From Meiothermus taiwanensis DSM 14542 (GTDB lineage: Bacteria; Deinococcota; Deinococci; Deinococcales; Thermaceae): a stretch of DNA of 64,000 nucleotides. Position 1 is the stretch's first letter, and every line of letters starts with the position of its first letter. The DNA is taken from positions 1-64,000 of the forward strand of contig AXWR01000012.1 in the NCBI GenBank assembly GCA_000482765.1, written 5' to 3'. A model generated the notes under the pieces. The model had not been told where the DNA came from. It saw only the letters and a program-made list of their open reading frames with translations, and did no database searches. Shown here piece by piece: positions 1 to 11,400 of the stretch. Position numbers and translations under genes: made by a program.

Positions 1-204
1 ACGGATATGCACCTCGTTCAGCAAGAAGCGTCGCTGGTCTTTCACCCACTGGCTGATGGCCAGGATGTTGTGCCGTCCCGAACCCACCGCCATCAAGCAG
101 ATGAGCAACAGGTCTTGCCAGCGATGTTGGGTTTTCAGGTACTCGCGGGGATCGGGTATCTGGGCTAGATATGGCAACGGACTGGGAATGGAGACAGCTT
201 TCAT
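1..204 (-). CDS. ISAs1-type transposase, N-terminal fragment (cut by window edge)
   Basis: Sixty-eight codons read from an ATG at 204 down to the window edge, so only the N-terminus is visible. The fragment has the short motif IPDPREY, then RWQDLLLICLMAVGSGRHN and AISQWVKDQRRFL. This matches the transposase-associated N-terminal domain of ISAs1-family (DDE) transposases, where a D-P-R motif precedes a hydrophobic helix. The catalytic DDE part would lie outside the window, so intactness cannot be judged. It sits inside the element that ends at 226, just downstream of the glutamate synthase gene. Family assignment is by motif resemblance only. Confidence 0.6.
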   Translation of the reverse strand, partial: MKAVSIPSPLPYLAQIPDPREYLKTQHRWQDLLLICLMAVGSGRHNILAISQWVKDQRRFLLNEVHIR

Positions 205-226
205 ATGTGATTATGATAAAACCCTG
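1..226 (-). mobile_element. Insertion sequence end (ISAs1-like), partial
   Basis: The transposase start codon (204) is preceded on the minus strand by CAGGGTTTTATCATAA, beginning at 226. ISAs1-family ends commonly start with CAGGG, so 226 is the likely outer end of the element. The other end, the second inverted repeat and any target duplication are outside the window. The element inserted about 145 bp beyond the stop codon of gltB without disrupting it. Confidence 0.5.
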
Positions 227-306
227 CCATCAGGGGCTCGAGCCGGCGCAGTGTTTGGACATGCCGCTCGCACAGCCCGGTACGGTTGATCAACTGGCAC
301 AGCAAG

Positions 307-327
307 GCCCCTGCTTCCATCAGGGGC
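307..327. terminator. Hairpin downstream of gltB
   Basis: A perfect 7-bp stem, GCCCCTG (307-313) and CAGGGGC (321-327) with a 7-nt loop, lies 45 bp past the gltB stop. There is no convincing T-run on the minus side, so termination there would be weak. It is the only hairpin seen between gltB and the insertion sequence. Confidence 0.35.
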
Positions 328-371
328 AATTGTACCTTGCTGCGAGCGGAGAGGACAGGGCCTGCGTACCC

Positions 372-3300
372 CTACTCCGTGCTAACTTCCTGGGCCACCT
401 GCTGGTTGACGGGCAGCACCATGCGGAAGTGGGCGGCAGGGTCGGCCAGCAAGCGCAAAAGCCGCTCGGCTTTGTCTTCCCGCTCGGCCGCCCGCAAAGC
501 GTCGAGGTAGGCGCTCATCAGTTCGCGCACATCGGCAATACCCCGCTCGTCCAGCCTCTGGATGACCACCCTGGCCCCTTTGGCCAGCCGGCGTTGCATG
601 GCTTCTTCGGTCAGGCCCATCTCGGGCCAGTAGCGCAGGTAGACCCGCCCGCCGGTCATGCCCGAGCAGATCCAGGGGCCGGGGTCGCCCAGCACCACCG
701 CCCGACCACGGGTCATGTACTCGAAAGCGAAACCTTTGGCCTGGGCCCGGGCTGCAATGTTGCCCAGTTCATCCTGTACCGGACGGTCGGGCTCACCCCC
801 CAGCACCACATCGGCCCCGGAGAGGCGGATGCAGAAGCGGCTGTCGGCCTGCCCTTCCACAATCAGCAGGCCGCCGATGGCCCCATAGGCAAAGGATTTG
901 CCCACCGAACCATCTACGTACTGACCAAAGGGGTTGCGTCCCTTCAGGATGGCCACCTTGCCGCCGTAGGCGTTCTTGGCGATGCCGTCCTGGGCCCCCC
1001 CTTCCACCACAATCTCGAGCCCTTCCACATTGAAGGCGGCCACCCCGTTACCGGCCACGCTCCCGGCATCGAAGCGGATCTCCACCTTGGCATCCCAGCC
1101 TTTGCCGTACAGACGGCGGCGGGCAATTTCCCCGGCCAGGTGGGTGCCCAGGGCCCGGTCGGTGGAGCCCACCGGCCCTTCCTGGAACAAAAGCTCGCGC
1201 CCACCCTCGGCATAGGCCTGGGTGATCACCTCGGTGATGGAGCGGGTGAGCTGGTTCAGGGGCTTGCGCAGCACATGGGCCGAACGCTCGCCCAGCCACT
1301 CGGGGGCCGAGACGGGTTCGAAGAAGTAGCCGAGGTCGAGCTCCTCGGTATGGCCCTCTTGCAGAAGCAGATCGCTGCGACCCACCAGCTCGCGCAGGCT
1401 GCCAGCCCCCAGGGCCGCCACCAGCCGCCGCAGCTCCTGACCCTTCGCCCCAAAAAAGGTGGTGAGCTGCTCCACCGCCCGATCAAGTTCCTGGGGCACA
1501 AAGCGCTTGAGCCCGTGGGCCTGGGCCTGCTCCACGGTCTCAATCTGGGTGGCGATGCCCACGTGGCAGGTGTCCATCTGGCACTGGCGGCAGATGGTAC
1601 AGCCGATCGCCACCATAGCCATGGTGGCCATGCCCACCCGGTCGGCGCCCAGCAGCACCATGCGCAGGGTATCGTAGGCAGTCTTCAGGCCGCCATCGGC
1701 CCAGATTTCGACCCGGTCGCGCATACCCGCCCGCACCAGCGCCCGGTGGGCCCGGCGCACGCCAATCTCCACTGGCAGGCCGGCGTACTTGAGGGCGTGC
1801 CAGCGGGCCGCCCCCGTACCCCCCTCGAAGCCCGACAAGGCGATTACATCGGCCCCAGCCTTGGCAATGCCCACCGCAATGGTACCGATACCGGGGATCA
1901 CCGGCACCTTGACCGAGACCTTGGCCCTGGGGTTCACGGTTTTGAGCTCCTCGATAAGCTGGGCCAGGTCTTCGATGGAGTAGAGGTCGTGGTTGTTGGA
2001 GGGTGAGATGAGGTCTACACCCGGCACCGCGTTGCGGGCCGCGGCCACCTTGGCCGTGACTTTTTTGCCGGGCAGATGGCCCCCCTCACCGGGTTTGGCC
2101 CCCTGGCCGATCTTGATCTCGATGAAACCCGCCGAGTTGAGCATGTAGGCGTGCGCCCCGAAGCGGCCCGAGGCCACCTGCTGGCCGCGCCAGTGGGTGT
2201 ACTTGCCCAGCATATCGGGGATTTCGCCGCCCTCACCGTTGATGCAGACCATGTTGAGCTTTTTGGCGGCCTCGATGTAGGCCCGGAAGCTGGCCTCGCC
2301 CTGGGAGCCGAAGCTCATGGCGGTGATCACAAACGGCAGCGAGTGCCCCCCCACGCTCAGATCCACTTCCTCGGGGTTGACCCCGGACTTGCCCGGGAAC
2401 TTAATCCCCAGCAACTGCCGGGCCGCCACCGGTGATTCGCGCTCGAGCCCCCGTACTTTTTCCTGGAAGTGCTCATAGGGCGACTGGCCGGAGGAAACAT
2501 CCATGGCCGCCTTGAAAATGCGGGAGTTGAAGCGGAAGTCCTTGGCTGGGACTACTTTCTCGGCATTGAGCAGGTTGAGCCGCTCCAGCAGGGTGCGCTC
2601 GAGCTCCAAGAGACCATAACCCGCCCGCTCGGAACCCAAGAAGTTGCGGATGCCAAAGTACTCGGCCAGCTCGGGCTTGAGGCCAATGGCGCTGAAGATG
2701 CGCCCATAACCCCGCACCTCGTGGATGCCCATGGTGGAGATGACCTTTTCCAGACCCTTTTTGAGGCCCTCGAGCAGGTTCTGTAGGCCCAGCGTGCCCC
2801 GGGCTGCCTGGGCTTTGTGCTGCATCAACCAGGGAGCCACCGCATCGGCCCCCAGCCCCAAGCAGACCGCTATATCGTGCAGGTTGCGCACCCCGCCCGA
2901 GTGCACCAGCACCGAGGTGCGGCGGCGCAGTGAGATTCCTTCTTCGTCGCGGGCTTCCTCCAGCGCCCGGCCCACCGCCGCCAAAGCCAGGTACACATCC
3001 AGCCAGACGCCCCCTTCAAAAGCCCCCCGATCCGAGAGCACCAGCAGCTCCACCCCACCCCGGACAGCCTCGACCGCCGCCTCCTGCAGGCGCTTGAGCC
3101 CAGCAGCAATCCCTTCCTCCACCGAAAACTGCAAAGGCAGGACGGCATGCTGGAAGCGGCGCAGGGCCTCCTCGTAGGTGAGGGTGCCGTGCTTCTGGGC
3201 AATGGCCCCCATCGAGGGTGCGGTCTCCTCGAGCAGCAGGGGTACCACCAGCTCTTCCACATGGCCCGCCCCGCGCCCATCGGGCAGGGGGCGCCGGCCC

Positions 3301-4868
3301 AGGATGCTACGGGTAGAGAAGTGCTCAATTTCACGTTCGCGGTCGATGGCGGGGTTGGTCACCACCGCCACGGTTTCCTTGAAGAACTCCGAGAGGTTGG
3401 GCTTTTCAGGGTTCAAAGCCGCAATGGGGCCGTCGTAGCCCAGCGAGCCGATGGGCTCGTTGCCGCTTTCTGTAAGGGCCTCGAGGTAGCCCGCATCCCA
3501 GCGATCCCAGCCGTAGGCCCGCTCGAGGTTTAGCGAGGGCGGGGCGGGCTTGTCCTCCACCTGGGCCTCGCCACCCCCCGCCAGCGGCGGAACCGAGGCG
3601 TAGCGGGGCCCGGCCAGGTGAGCGGCGTAGCCCTCGAGGTGGTGGGACTTGGTCAGGATGCGCTCGAGCACCTGCCGCTGGTGACGGTCGAAGGGGAACA
3701 GGCGCGCTCCGTCGGGGGTCAGGCGCAGGTACATCTTCTCGCCGGGGGCAAACGGGCGCGGCTCCGAGACAAACTCCTCTACAGTAAACACCCCCCGCTC
3801 CGAGCTAAACACATACTCCGAGTCGGTCTCGACAAACCACAAGGGGCGCAGGCCCATGGCATCGGTGGCGAAGACCGCCTCCTCACGGTGGCGCGTCACC
3901 AGGGCGGCGGGGCCCTGGGCCAGCGGGCCAAAACGCTGGCGCAGGTTCATGTACAGATCCTGCAGGGCCGGGGAGTAGTTCTTAATCTCACCCAGGATGG
4001 GTGGGAAGGCCACATCCATGGCCTCCGGCAAGGAGAGGCCGAAGCGGTAGAGCAAACCCTCCAGAATCCGGTTCAGATCCTGCGAGTCGGAGCCGCCGGT
4101 AAGCGGGATGCCCAGAAAACGCCCCTCGCGCCGCAGCCGCTCGATGGTGTTGATCTCGCCGTTGTGGCCCAGGAGGCCAAAGGGCTGCACCGCCTCGAAG
4201 GTGGACATGGTGTTGGTGGAGTAGCGGTTGTGGCCCAGGGTGATGGTGGACTTGTACTCGGCCCTCGAGAGCTCAGGGTAGTAGCGCTTGAGAATCTCGG
4301 CGGAGCCGCGCACCTTGTAGACCACGGTGGCGGTGGAGAGTGAGACCACGTGCACCGGGAAGCGCTGCTCGAGCAAGAGGCCCAGCTCCCACAAGGGGCC
4401 GTCGCCATCGGTGGAGAGGCCCGCCACCTGGTAGAACAGCGGTTCGGTGCGCCTGCCCACCGGCCCCAGCACGCGGCTGTTGGTCTCCCCTTTGCGCTCC
4501 AGAAGGAGCTTGATGCCCCGCTTGGAACCCTCCACCCGGAATAGGTCAAACAGCTCCTGAATGCGCGCCCCCTCGGATTTGGGGATAAACAGGTGCCCCA
4601 CAAAAAAACGGGGGTTCTGTGCTAGGTTGCTGTCCAGACCCGCCTCGTAGAGGTAGCCGGCCCAGAGCTCGCGCGGCAGGTCGGTCTGGATGCCTGTGCC
4701 ATCGCCTTCCCCCCGAATCAAACCGGCCCGGTGCGCCATCTTGTAGAGGCTTTCGATGGTACGCTGCACGTTGGCGTGGCTTGGACGCGCACTTTTCTCG
4801 ACGATGGCGATAATTCCGCAAGCGTCGTGACCATTTGGTATACCAGGGTATGCCTCACTAAATCTCAT
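372..4868 (-). CDS. gltB: Glutamate synthase, large subunit
   Basis: About 1498 aa, the usual length for a bacterial glutamate synthase large subunit. The enzyme moves the amide nitrogen of glutamine to 2-oxoglutarate. The N-terminal class II amidotransferase domain starts at DACGIIAIVEK; the Cys nucleophile is residue 17, implying a 16-residue propeptide. The FMN synthase domain contains IGCTICRQCQMDTCHVG, the 3Fe-4S cysteine motif, and the C-terminus is a GXGXG-type beta-helix domain. The ATG at 4868 has GGAGG eight bases upstream and gives a normal propeptide; a longer reading frame to 4916 has neither. No small subunit (gltD) is adjacent, so the electron donor (ferredoxin or a distant GltD) is unknown. 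Confidence 0.96.
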   Translation of the reverse strand: MRFSEAYPGIPNGHDACGIIAIVEKSARPSHANVQRTIESLYKMAHRAGLIRGEGDGTGIQTDLPRELWAGYLYEAGLDSNLAQNPRFFVGHLFIPKSEGARIQELFDLFRVEGSKRGIKLLLERKGETNSRVLGPVGRRTEPLFYQVAGLSTDGDGPLWELGLLLEQRFPVHVVSLSTATVVYKVRGSAEILKRYYPELSRAEYKSTITLGHNRYSTNTMSTFEAVQPFGLLGHNGEINTIERLRREGRFLGIPLTGGSDSQDLNRILEGLLYRFGLSLPEAMDVAFPPILGEIKNYSPALQDLYMNLRQRFGPLAQGPAALVTRHREEAVFATDAMGLRPLWFVETDSEYVFSSERGVFTVEEFVSEPRPFAPGEKMYLRLTPDGARLFPFDRHQRQVLERILTKSHHLEGYAAHLAGPRYASVPPLAGGGEAQVEDKPAPPSLNLERAYGWDRWDAGYLEALTESGNEPIGSLGYDGPIAALNPEKPNLSEFFKETVAVVTNPAIDREREIEHFSTRSILGRRPLPDGRGAGHVEELVVPLLLEETAPSMGAIAQKHGTLTYEEALRRFQHAVLPLQFSVEEGIAAGLKRLQEAAVEAVRGGVELLVLSDRGAFEGGVWLDVYLALAAVGRALEEARDEEGISLRRRTSVLVHSGGVRNLHDIAVCLGLGADAVAPWLMQHKAQAARGTLGLQNLLEGLKKGLEKVISTMGIHEVRGYGRIFSAIGLKPELAEYFGIRNFLGSERAGYGLLELERTLLERLNLLNAEKVVPAKDFRFNSRIFKAAMDVSSGQSPYEHFQEKVRGLERESPVAARQLLGIKFPGKSGVNPEEVDLSVGGHSLPFVITAMSFGSQGEASFRAYIEAAKKLNMVCINGEGGEIPDMLGKYTHWRGQQVASGRFGAHAYMLNSAGFIEIKIGQGAKPGEGGHLPGKKVTAKVAAARNAVPGVDLISPSNNHDLYSIEDLAQLIEELKTVNPRAKVSVKVPVIPGIGTIAVGIAKAGADVIALSGFEGGTGAARWHALKYAGLPVEIGVRRAHRALVRAGMRDRVEIWADGGLKTAYDTLRMVLLGADRVGMATMAMVAIGCTICRQCQMDTCHVGIATQIETVEQAQAHGLKRFVPQELDRAVEQLTTFFGAKGQELRRLVAALGAGSLRELVGRSDLLLQEGHTEELDLGYFFEPVSAPEWLGERSAHVLRKPLNQLTRSITEVITQAYAEGGRELLFQEGPVGSTDRALGTHLAGEIARRRLYGKGWDAKVEIRFDAGSVAGNGVAAFNVEGLEIVVEGGAQDGIAKNAYGGKVAILKGRNPFGQYVDGSVGKSFAYGAIGGLLIVEGQADSRFCIRLSGADVVLGGEPDRPVQDELGNIAARAQAKGFAFEYMTRGRAVVLGDPGPWICSGMTGGRVYLRYWPEMGLTEEAMQRRLAKGARVVIQRLDERGIADVRELMSAYLDALRAAEREDKAERLLRLLADPAAHFRMVLPVNQQVAQEVSTE

Positions 4869-4907
4869 CCAACAGACCTCCGGGTTCGCACATGATGTAG
4901 GGGGAAG

Positions 4908-4966
4908 TCTTCGCAAACTTATGCGAAGATTTGAAGCAGTATACGAATCCCCCCTGTTTGCGTCAA
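4908..4966 (-). promoter_or_regulatory. gltB promoter with inverted repeat at the start site
   Basis: On the minus strand a -35 TTGACG (4961-4966) and -10 TATACT (4938-4943) are separated by 17 bp. The predicted start, near 4931, abuts an 8-bp perfect inverted repeat, TCTTCGCA and TGCGAAGA (4908-4929, 6-nt spacer). Its position just downstream of the start suits a repressor operator or a 5' RNA hairpin. The regulator is unknown. Confidence 0.65.
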
Positions 4967-5078
4967 TACAAGAAAGGGTGTGGCAACCCCTCTATTCGCC
5001 GCCCAAAACGCTGGCGGCTTTGGATGCCTCAACCGGCTGTGCCACCCCATCGATAAATCCCAACAAGGACGTATTTTC

Positions 5079-5108
5079 TTGACATCGAAACGCCTTTACT
5101 TCTACAAT
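5079..5108 (+). promoter_or_regulatory. spoVS promoter
   Basis: TTGACA (5079-5084) and TACAAT (5103-5108) with an 18-bp spacer form a near-consensus housekeeping promoter. It would give a 5' leader of about 125 nt before the GTG start at 5239. Together with the gltB promoter it explains the gene-free stretch 4869-5238. I saw no recognised riboswitch in the leader. Confidence 0.7.
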
Positions 5109-5238
5109 GCAAGCAGACCGATAGCGCCAGTGGTATAGCCCAAAAAGTGGCGCCGAGCATGGAGCACAGTCAGCAGCTTTCGTATATTTGAATAAAGGTA
5201 CCTACCTTAATCCTGTGGACGGTGTACTAGGAGGTTTT

Positions 5239-5511
5239 GTGGAAACGCTGCGTGTGTCCGGCAAGTCACGTCCCAACTCTGTGGCCGGTGCGATTGCTGC
5301 GCTGTTGCGCTCCCAGAACGAGGTTGAGGTACAGGCCATCGGCCCTGAGGCGGTTAACCAGGCGGTCAAGGCCATTGCCATCGCCAGGGGTTACATCGCC
5401 CCTGACAACCTCGATTTGATAGTAAAACCGGCTTTTGTTAAGCTAGAGCTCGAGAGCGAAGAGCGCACCGCACTTCGCTTCACCGTACGCAGCCAGCCTT
5501 TGCAACCATAG
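5239..5511 (+). CDS. spoVS: Stage V sporulation protein S homologue
   Basis: Ninety residues: VETLRVSGKSRPNSVAGAIA, then a central IQAIG-like stretch AIGPEAVNQAVKAIAIARGY. This is the SpoVS family, small Alba-fold proteins that control late sporulation in Bacillus but are also kept in non-sporulating bacteria, including Thermus. The GTG at 5239 was chosen because AGGAGGT (5229-5235) precedes it and the protein then begins where family members begin; an in-frame upstream ATG at 5188 would add 17 atypical residues. It has its own strong promoter and runs divergently from gltB. Its role here is unknown; nucleic-acid binding is expected from the fold. Confidence 0.92.
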   Translation: METLRVSGKSRPNSVAGAIAALLRSQNEVEVQAIGPEAVNQAVKAIAIARGYIAPDNLDLIVKPAFVKLELESEERTALRFTVRSQPLQP

Positions 5512-5647
5512 CTTAGCCAGTGAACCCAGCCTTCCAACCCAACTGTTCGGTGGGGCGGGTTGCGGTGGAGGGCTGCCTGCCTGCGAGTAACCCAAGACTC
5601 AGAGAACCCACAGGGAATCTGATACCTTGTACGTGTAGGAGGAGAGG

Positions 5648-6322
5648 ATGACCATAACGTTCTTACTGATGATTGCGGTTTTTGTAGCCACGCTGTTCAT
5701 ACAGTTCTGGCTCCAGCGCACCTATGCCCGTTATAGCCGGGTCGCCAACAGCCGGGGGGTGACGGGAGAACAGGTAGCCCGTGCCATCCTGGATGCTTAC
5801 GGCCTGCACAACGTTCGGGTCGAGATGGTTCCAGGGGCCCTGACCGACCACTACGACCCCATCGCCAAGGCCGTGCGCCTGTCGGAACCCAACTTTCACT
5901 CGCCCTCGGCGGCGGCGCTGGCCGTGGCCGCCCACGAGGTGGGGCACGCCATCCAGGACGCCAAAAGCTACGCCTGGTTGCGGGTGCGGCACAGCATCCT
6001 GCCGGTTGCCAACATCGGCAGCATGTTTGGCCCCTGGATTTTCATTCTGGGCATGTTCATGGGCGCAACCGGGCTAATGAACATTGGCATCTGGCTCTTT
6101 GCAGCGGCTGCGCTGTTCCAGCTCGTAACCTTGCCGGTGGAGTTCGACGCCTCCAACCGGGCCCTGAACATCCTCAAGAAGATGAACTTCCTCGACAGCA
6201 GCGAGATGAATGGTGCCCGGGCCGTTCTGACAGCGGCGGCCATGACCTACGTGGCTGCTCTAGCCAACTCGCTGGCCACCATCTTGCACTACGTAGCGAT
6301 TATGACCCAGCAGCGCGAGTAG
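5648..6322 (+). CDS. Membrane zinc metallopeptidase (YugP family)
   Basis: 224 aa. A hydrophobic N-terminal helix (about residues 3-20) is followed by a soluble segment with the zinc-binding motif HEVGH at residues 96-100 (AAHEVGHAIQD), then two hydrophobic segments around 115-160 and a C-terminal one near 200-220. This is the layout of YugP-like neutral zinc peptidases of the inner membrane, whose substrates are largely unknown. The start has an AGGAGGAGAGG ribosome site directly upstream. It is monocistronic, with a strong bidirectional terminator 15 bp past the stop. Confidence 0.88.
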   Translation: MTITFLLMIAVFVATLFIQFWLQRTYARYSRVANSRGVTGEQVARAILDAYGLHNVRVEMVPGALTDHYDPIAKAVRLSEPNFHSPSAAALAVAAHEVGHAIQDAKSYAWLRVRHSILPVANIGSMFGPWIFILGMFMGATGLMNIGIWLFAAAALFQLVTLPVEFDASNRALNILKKMNFLDSSEMNGARAVLTAAAMTYVAALANSLATILHYVAIMTQQRE

Positions 6323-6336
6323 GCCACTCCAGATGG

Positions 6337-6364
6337 AAAAGCCCCGCATGCGCGGGGCTTTTTC
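6337..6364. terminator. Bidirectional terminator between the zinc peptidase gene and cysS
   Basis: GCCCCGC (6341-6347) pairs with GCGGGGC (6352-6358), flanked by AAAA on the left and TTTTT on the right. It can therefore stop transcripts of both convergent genes. Confidence 0.9.
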
Positions 6365-6367
6365 CTT

Positions 6368-7813
<1,446 letters not shown>

Positions 7814-7955
7814 CTGGATCTCCTAAGCGATCAGCCGTTTGCTATAAACCGACCTAAGAAAAACGCCGGGCTGGTGGCACACAGCACACCATGACCCCGG
7901 CGGGATCATTCGGCTTAACATCGCGGAGCGAAGTACATAACCGGAGTATAGCACC

Positions 7956-8393
7956 TCAAGCTGCGGTGCAGCGCTCCTTGAGACCGCGTAATAGATCGTC
8001 GACGTTTTCCTGCATGAGCTTTTTAACCAGTTTTTGCAGCAAACCACCAAAAATGGGGATGTTGAGTTCGTATTCCAGCTTCAGCACCGCCCGGGTGCCC
8101 TCCCCCTCGGGCAGGAAGGTCCAGGAACCCCGGTAGACATCAAAGTCGCCCTCTTTGCTGTCGAACTCGTTGCGCAGCTCGGCATCGAACCAGCGCTCCT
8201 CCTCGATCCACTGGACTTTTTTGCCCATGGCCACCGCCACAAAGCGGGTGCGCGAGGTGCTGCCGTGGTCCTCCAAAACCTCGAGGGTCTCCACGTCCTT
8301 TAGGTAGGGCTTGAGGCCGGCCAGGTCGCGCGCGGCGGCATAGACTTCCTTGGGGGGTTTGGGGATAAAAAGTTCGGAGATCACTTCCGGCAT
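7956..8393 (-). CDS. SRPBCC-family (COQ10/START-like) ligand-binding protein
   Basis: 145 aa. It begins MPEVISELFIPKPPKEVYAA, the typical first strand and helix of SRPBCC (Bet v 1-like) proteins, continues with WIEEERWF and GSWTFLPEGEGTRAVLKLEY strands, and ends in the long amphipathic helix LLQKLVKKLMQENVDDLLRG. The family forms a hydrophobic cavity for lipids, quinones or other small ligands; some bacterial members are polyketide cyclase or ubiquinone-binding relatives. No substrate can be assigned. It is upstream of cysS on the same strand but separated by 142 bp, so it is probably independent. Confidence 0.75.
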   Translation of the reverse strand: MPEVISELFIPKPPKEVYAAARDLAGLKPYLKDVETLEVLEDHGSTSRTRFVAVAMGKKVQWIEEERWFDAELRNEFDSKEGDFDVYRGSWTFLPEGEGTRAVLKLEYELNIPIFGGLLQKLVKKLMQENVDDLLRGLKERCTAA

Positions 8394-8492
8394 AGCGTTA
8401 GTTTACAGGCAAACCGTTCGATTCTGGCGGTGAAGGGGTGGACTGCACACCTGACCTGATGCGATAGACTTGGGGCGGAAGGGAGGGAGTTT

Positions 8493-11400
8493 GTGAACGG
8501 CCATCAAACCCTGCCGGGCGCGTTTGAGTTCCACGTTTCCAAAAGCGCGCGGGACTACTACCGGTTCGATCTTTCGCTGTTTTCGCTCAGCGGCAACGTC
8601 ATCCTGGCCGACTTTGAAGCCGCCCGGCGCTTCGCCGAGGCCATCAACGCCAGGCGCAACCCCGAACAGGCCGTGAGCCCCGGCCAGGTCAACGCCATGG
8701 GCCTGATTGACGAGCTGCTGCACCTCATCGTGCGGCAGTACCTAGAAGCGCACCCCCGTGCCATGCAGGAGGCTTTGTCGGCCCTGAGGCGCAGCCTGGG
8801 CCCCCATGCGGTCGAGCAGGCCCTGCGCACCTTTGCCGCCCTCTTCCCCCCCATCCGGGTTTACCGGGGTGAGATCGGCCTGGAGGACTACCTGTCCGAT
8901 ACCACCGAGGGCCGTTCGAACCGCGAGATTTTGCTGGAAGAGCTCCTGATGCTGTGGATGGCCAACGCCAACCCGGCCTTCAGTCCGCTGGCTGAACTCT
9001 TCGAGGACGAGGAGCTAAGGCGCACCACCGCCTACCTGCCCATCATTCAGAAGCTGGAAGCCTTCTTCGAGGGCCAGCCGGCTTTCGGCCAGACCGGCCT
9101 CTCCCTTTTCAAGACCCTGCGGCTGCCGGCCCTGCTGCACCCCCATTCGCTGGAAGCCCAGCTCGAGTTTTTGCTACAGCGCTTTGGCGGCAGCCTGGGG
9201 CGCTTCTACTACCGGATGCTGGTGGGCCTCGACGTGATCCGCGAGGAGGGGCGCTCGTTTGCCGCACCGGTTCATTTTGACGGGCCGGGCGGTGGGGGCG
9301 GGGGCCAGAGTGAGATGCTGGAGATCCGGCGACTCCTCTCCGAGCCCGAGCCCGAGGCCTTCAGCCCCGACCTGGACTGGATGCCGCGCTGCGTCCTGAT
9401 CGCCAAGAACACCTATGTCTGGCTGGATCAGCTCTCTAAAAAATACCGGCGCGAGATCAGAACCCTCGACCAGATTCCCGAGGAGGAGCTGGCCTGGCTG
9501 CAAAGCTGGGGGGTGACGGGCCTGTGGCTCATTGGGCTTTGGGAGCGCAGCAAAGCCTCAGCGCGCATCAAGCAGCGCATGGGCAACCCCGAGGCCATGG
9601 CCTCGGCCTACGCGCTGTACGACTATGTGATCGCACAAGAACTGGGGGGTGAGGAGGCCCTGGGGGTGCTCCGGGAAAAAGCCGCCCGGTACGGCCTCCG
9701 CCTGGCCGCGGATCTGGTGCCCAACCACGTGGGCATCGACGGGCGCTGGGTGATCGAACACCCCGACTGGTTTATCCAGCTTCCCTACCCGCCCTACCCC
9801 AGCTACACCTTCAACGGGCCGGATCTGTCGTCCGACGAACGGGTGGGCATCTTCCTGGAAGACCACTACTACGACAAAACCGACGCGGCGGTGGTGTTCA
9901 AATGGGTTAATCGGCAGACCGGCGAGGTGCGCTACATCTACCACGGCAACGACGGCACTGCCATGCCCTGGAACGACACCGCCCAGCTCAACTATCTGCT
10001 GCCCGAGGTGCGCGAGGCGATGATCCAGACCATCCTGCAGGTGGCCCGGCAGTTTCCCATCATCCGCTTCGACGCGGCCATGACCCTGGCCAAGCGCCAC
10101 ATCCAGCGGCTGTGGTGGCCCGAGCCGGGGGGCTCGCCCTGGGGGGCCTCGGTGCCGAGCCGGGCCGCCTTCGCCATGAGCAAAGAAGACTTCGACCGGG
10201 CCATGCCCAAGGAGTTCTGGCGCGAGGTGGTGGATCGGGCCGCTGTGGAGGCCCCCAACACCCTGCTCCTGGCCGAGGCCTTCTGGATGATGGAGGGCTA
10301 CTTTGTGCGCACCCTGGGCATGCACCGGGTCTACAACTCGGCCTTCATGAACATGCTGCGCGACGAAAAGAACGCCGAGTACCGGCAGATTGTGAAGAAC
10401 ACCCTCGAGTTCGAGCCGGAGATCCTCAAGCGCTTCGTTAACTTCCTCAACAACCCCGACGAAAAAACCGCCCTCGAGCAGTTTGGCAAGGGCGACAAGT
10501 ACTTTGGGGTGATGACCCTGTGCGCGACCCTGCCGGGCCTGCCCATGCTGGGCCACGGACAGGTGGAGGGGCTCAGTGAACGCTACGGCATGGAGTACCG
10601 CCGGGCCTACTACCACGAAACCCCCGACGAGGGCCTCATCGCCTACCACCAGCAGCAGATTTTTCCCCTGCTCAAAAAACGCTATCTGTTTGCTGAGGTA
10701 GAGAATTTCGTGTTCTACGATGCCCACACCGGCGAAGCAGTCAACGAGGATGTGTTCGCTTATTCCAACCGGGCGGGCAGCGAGCGGGCCTTGGTGGTGT
10801 ACCACAACAAAAACGCCGAAACCCGGGTCTGGGTGCGGCAATCGGTGGCCCAGTCCTTCAAAACCGCACAGGGCCGCGAGACCCGGCGGGTGGGGCTGGG
10901 GCAGGGTTTGCAGCTCAGCTACGACGCCCGCACCTTTAGCATCTTCCGCGACCTGGTGACCGGCCTCGAGCACCTGCACAACAACCAGGCCCTGCACGAG
11001 CAGGGGCTCTACCTCGAGCTCGGCCCCTACCAGCGCAGGGTCTTCCTGGACTGGCGCGAGGTCTACGACCACGACGGCACCTACGCCCGCCTGGCCCAGA
11101 TGCTCTCCGGGCGCGGGGTTCCCAGCATGGACGAGGCCCGGCAGGAGCTCTGGCTGGGGCCCATCCTGCAGCCCTTCCGCGAGCTGCTGAGCCCGGCCCT
11201 GTTCCGCAGGCTGCTGGCCGCCCAGGGCAGGCTGGACGGAGCTTTGCGGGAAGAGGTACAGGAGAAGCTTTTGGCGCTGTACAGGGGCATCGAGGCACAC
11301 ACCGAGCGCAAACCGGCCCTGCTGGCCGCACAGCAGGTGCTGGATGACCTGGCGGGGGTGCTCGAGGCCGGCCCCCACACGCTACAGAGCGGTGGCGCGC

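Noticed and set aside
171-2006. 611-codon open frame on the plus strand, antisense to gltB
   Set aside because: Its translation is rich in Gly, His and Pro with no motif. The minus strand codes for an unmistakable glutamate synthase. Long antisense frames are common in GC-rich DNA.
5512-5647. Riboswitch-like inverted repeats between spoVS and the zinc peptidase gene
   Set aside because: GC-rich arms (AACCC/GGGTT) can pair but the stem is interrupted, there is no T-run and no known aptamer signature.
7814-7955. Possible T-box before cysS
   Set aside because: The gap lacks the conserved GGGTGGAACCGCG sequence and any terminator pair, unlike the clear glyS case.
9558-11378. 606-codon open frame antisense to the GH13 gene
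   Set aside because: No recognisable domain; it is the frame shadow of a long GC-rich gene.
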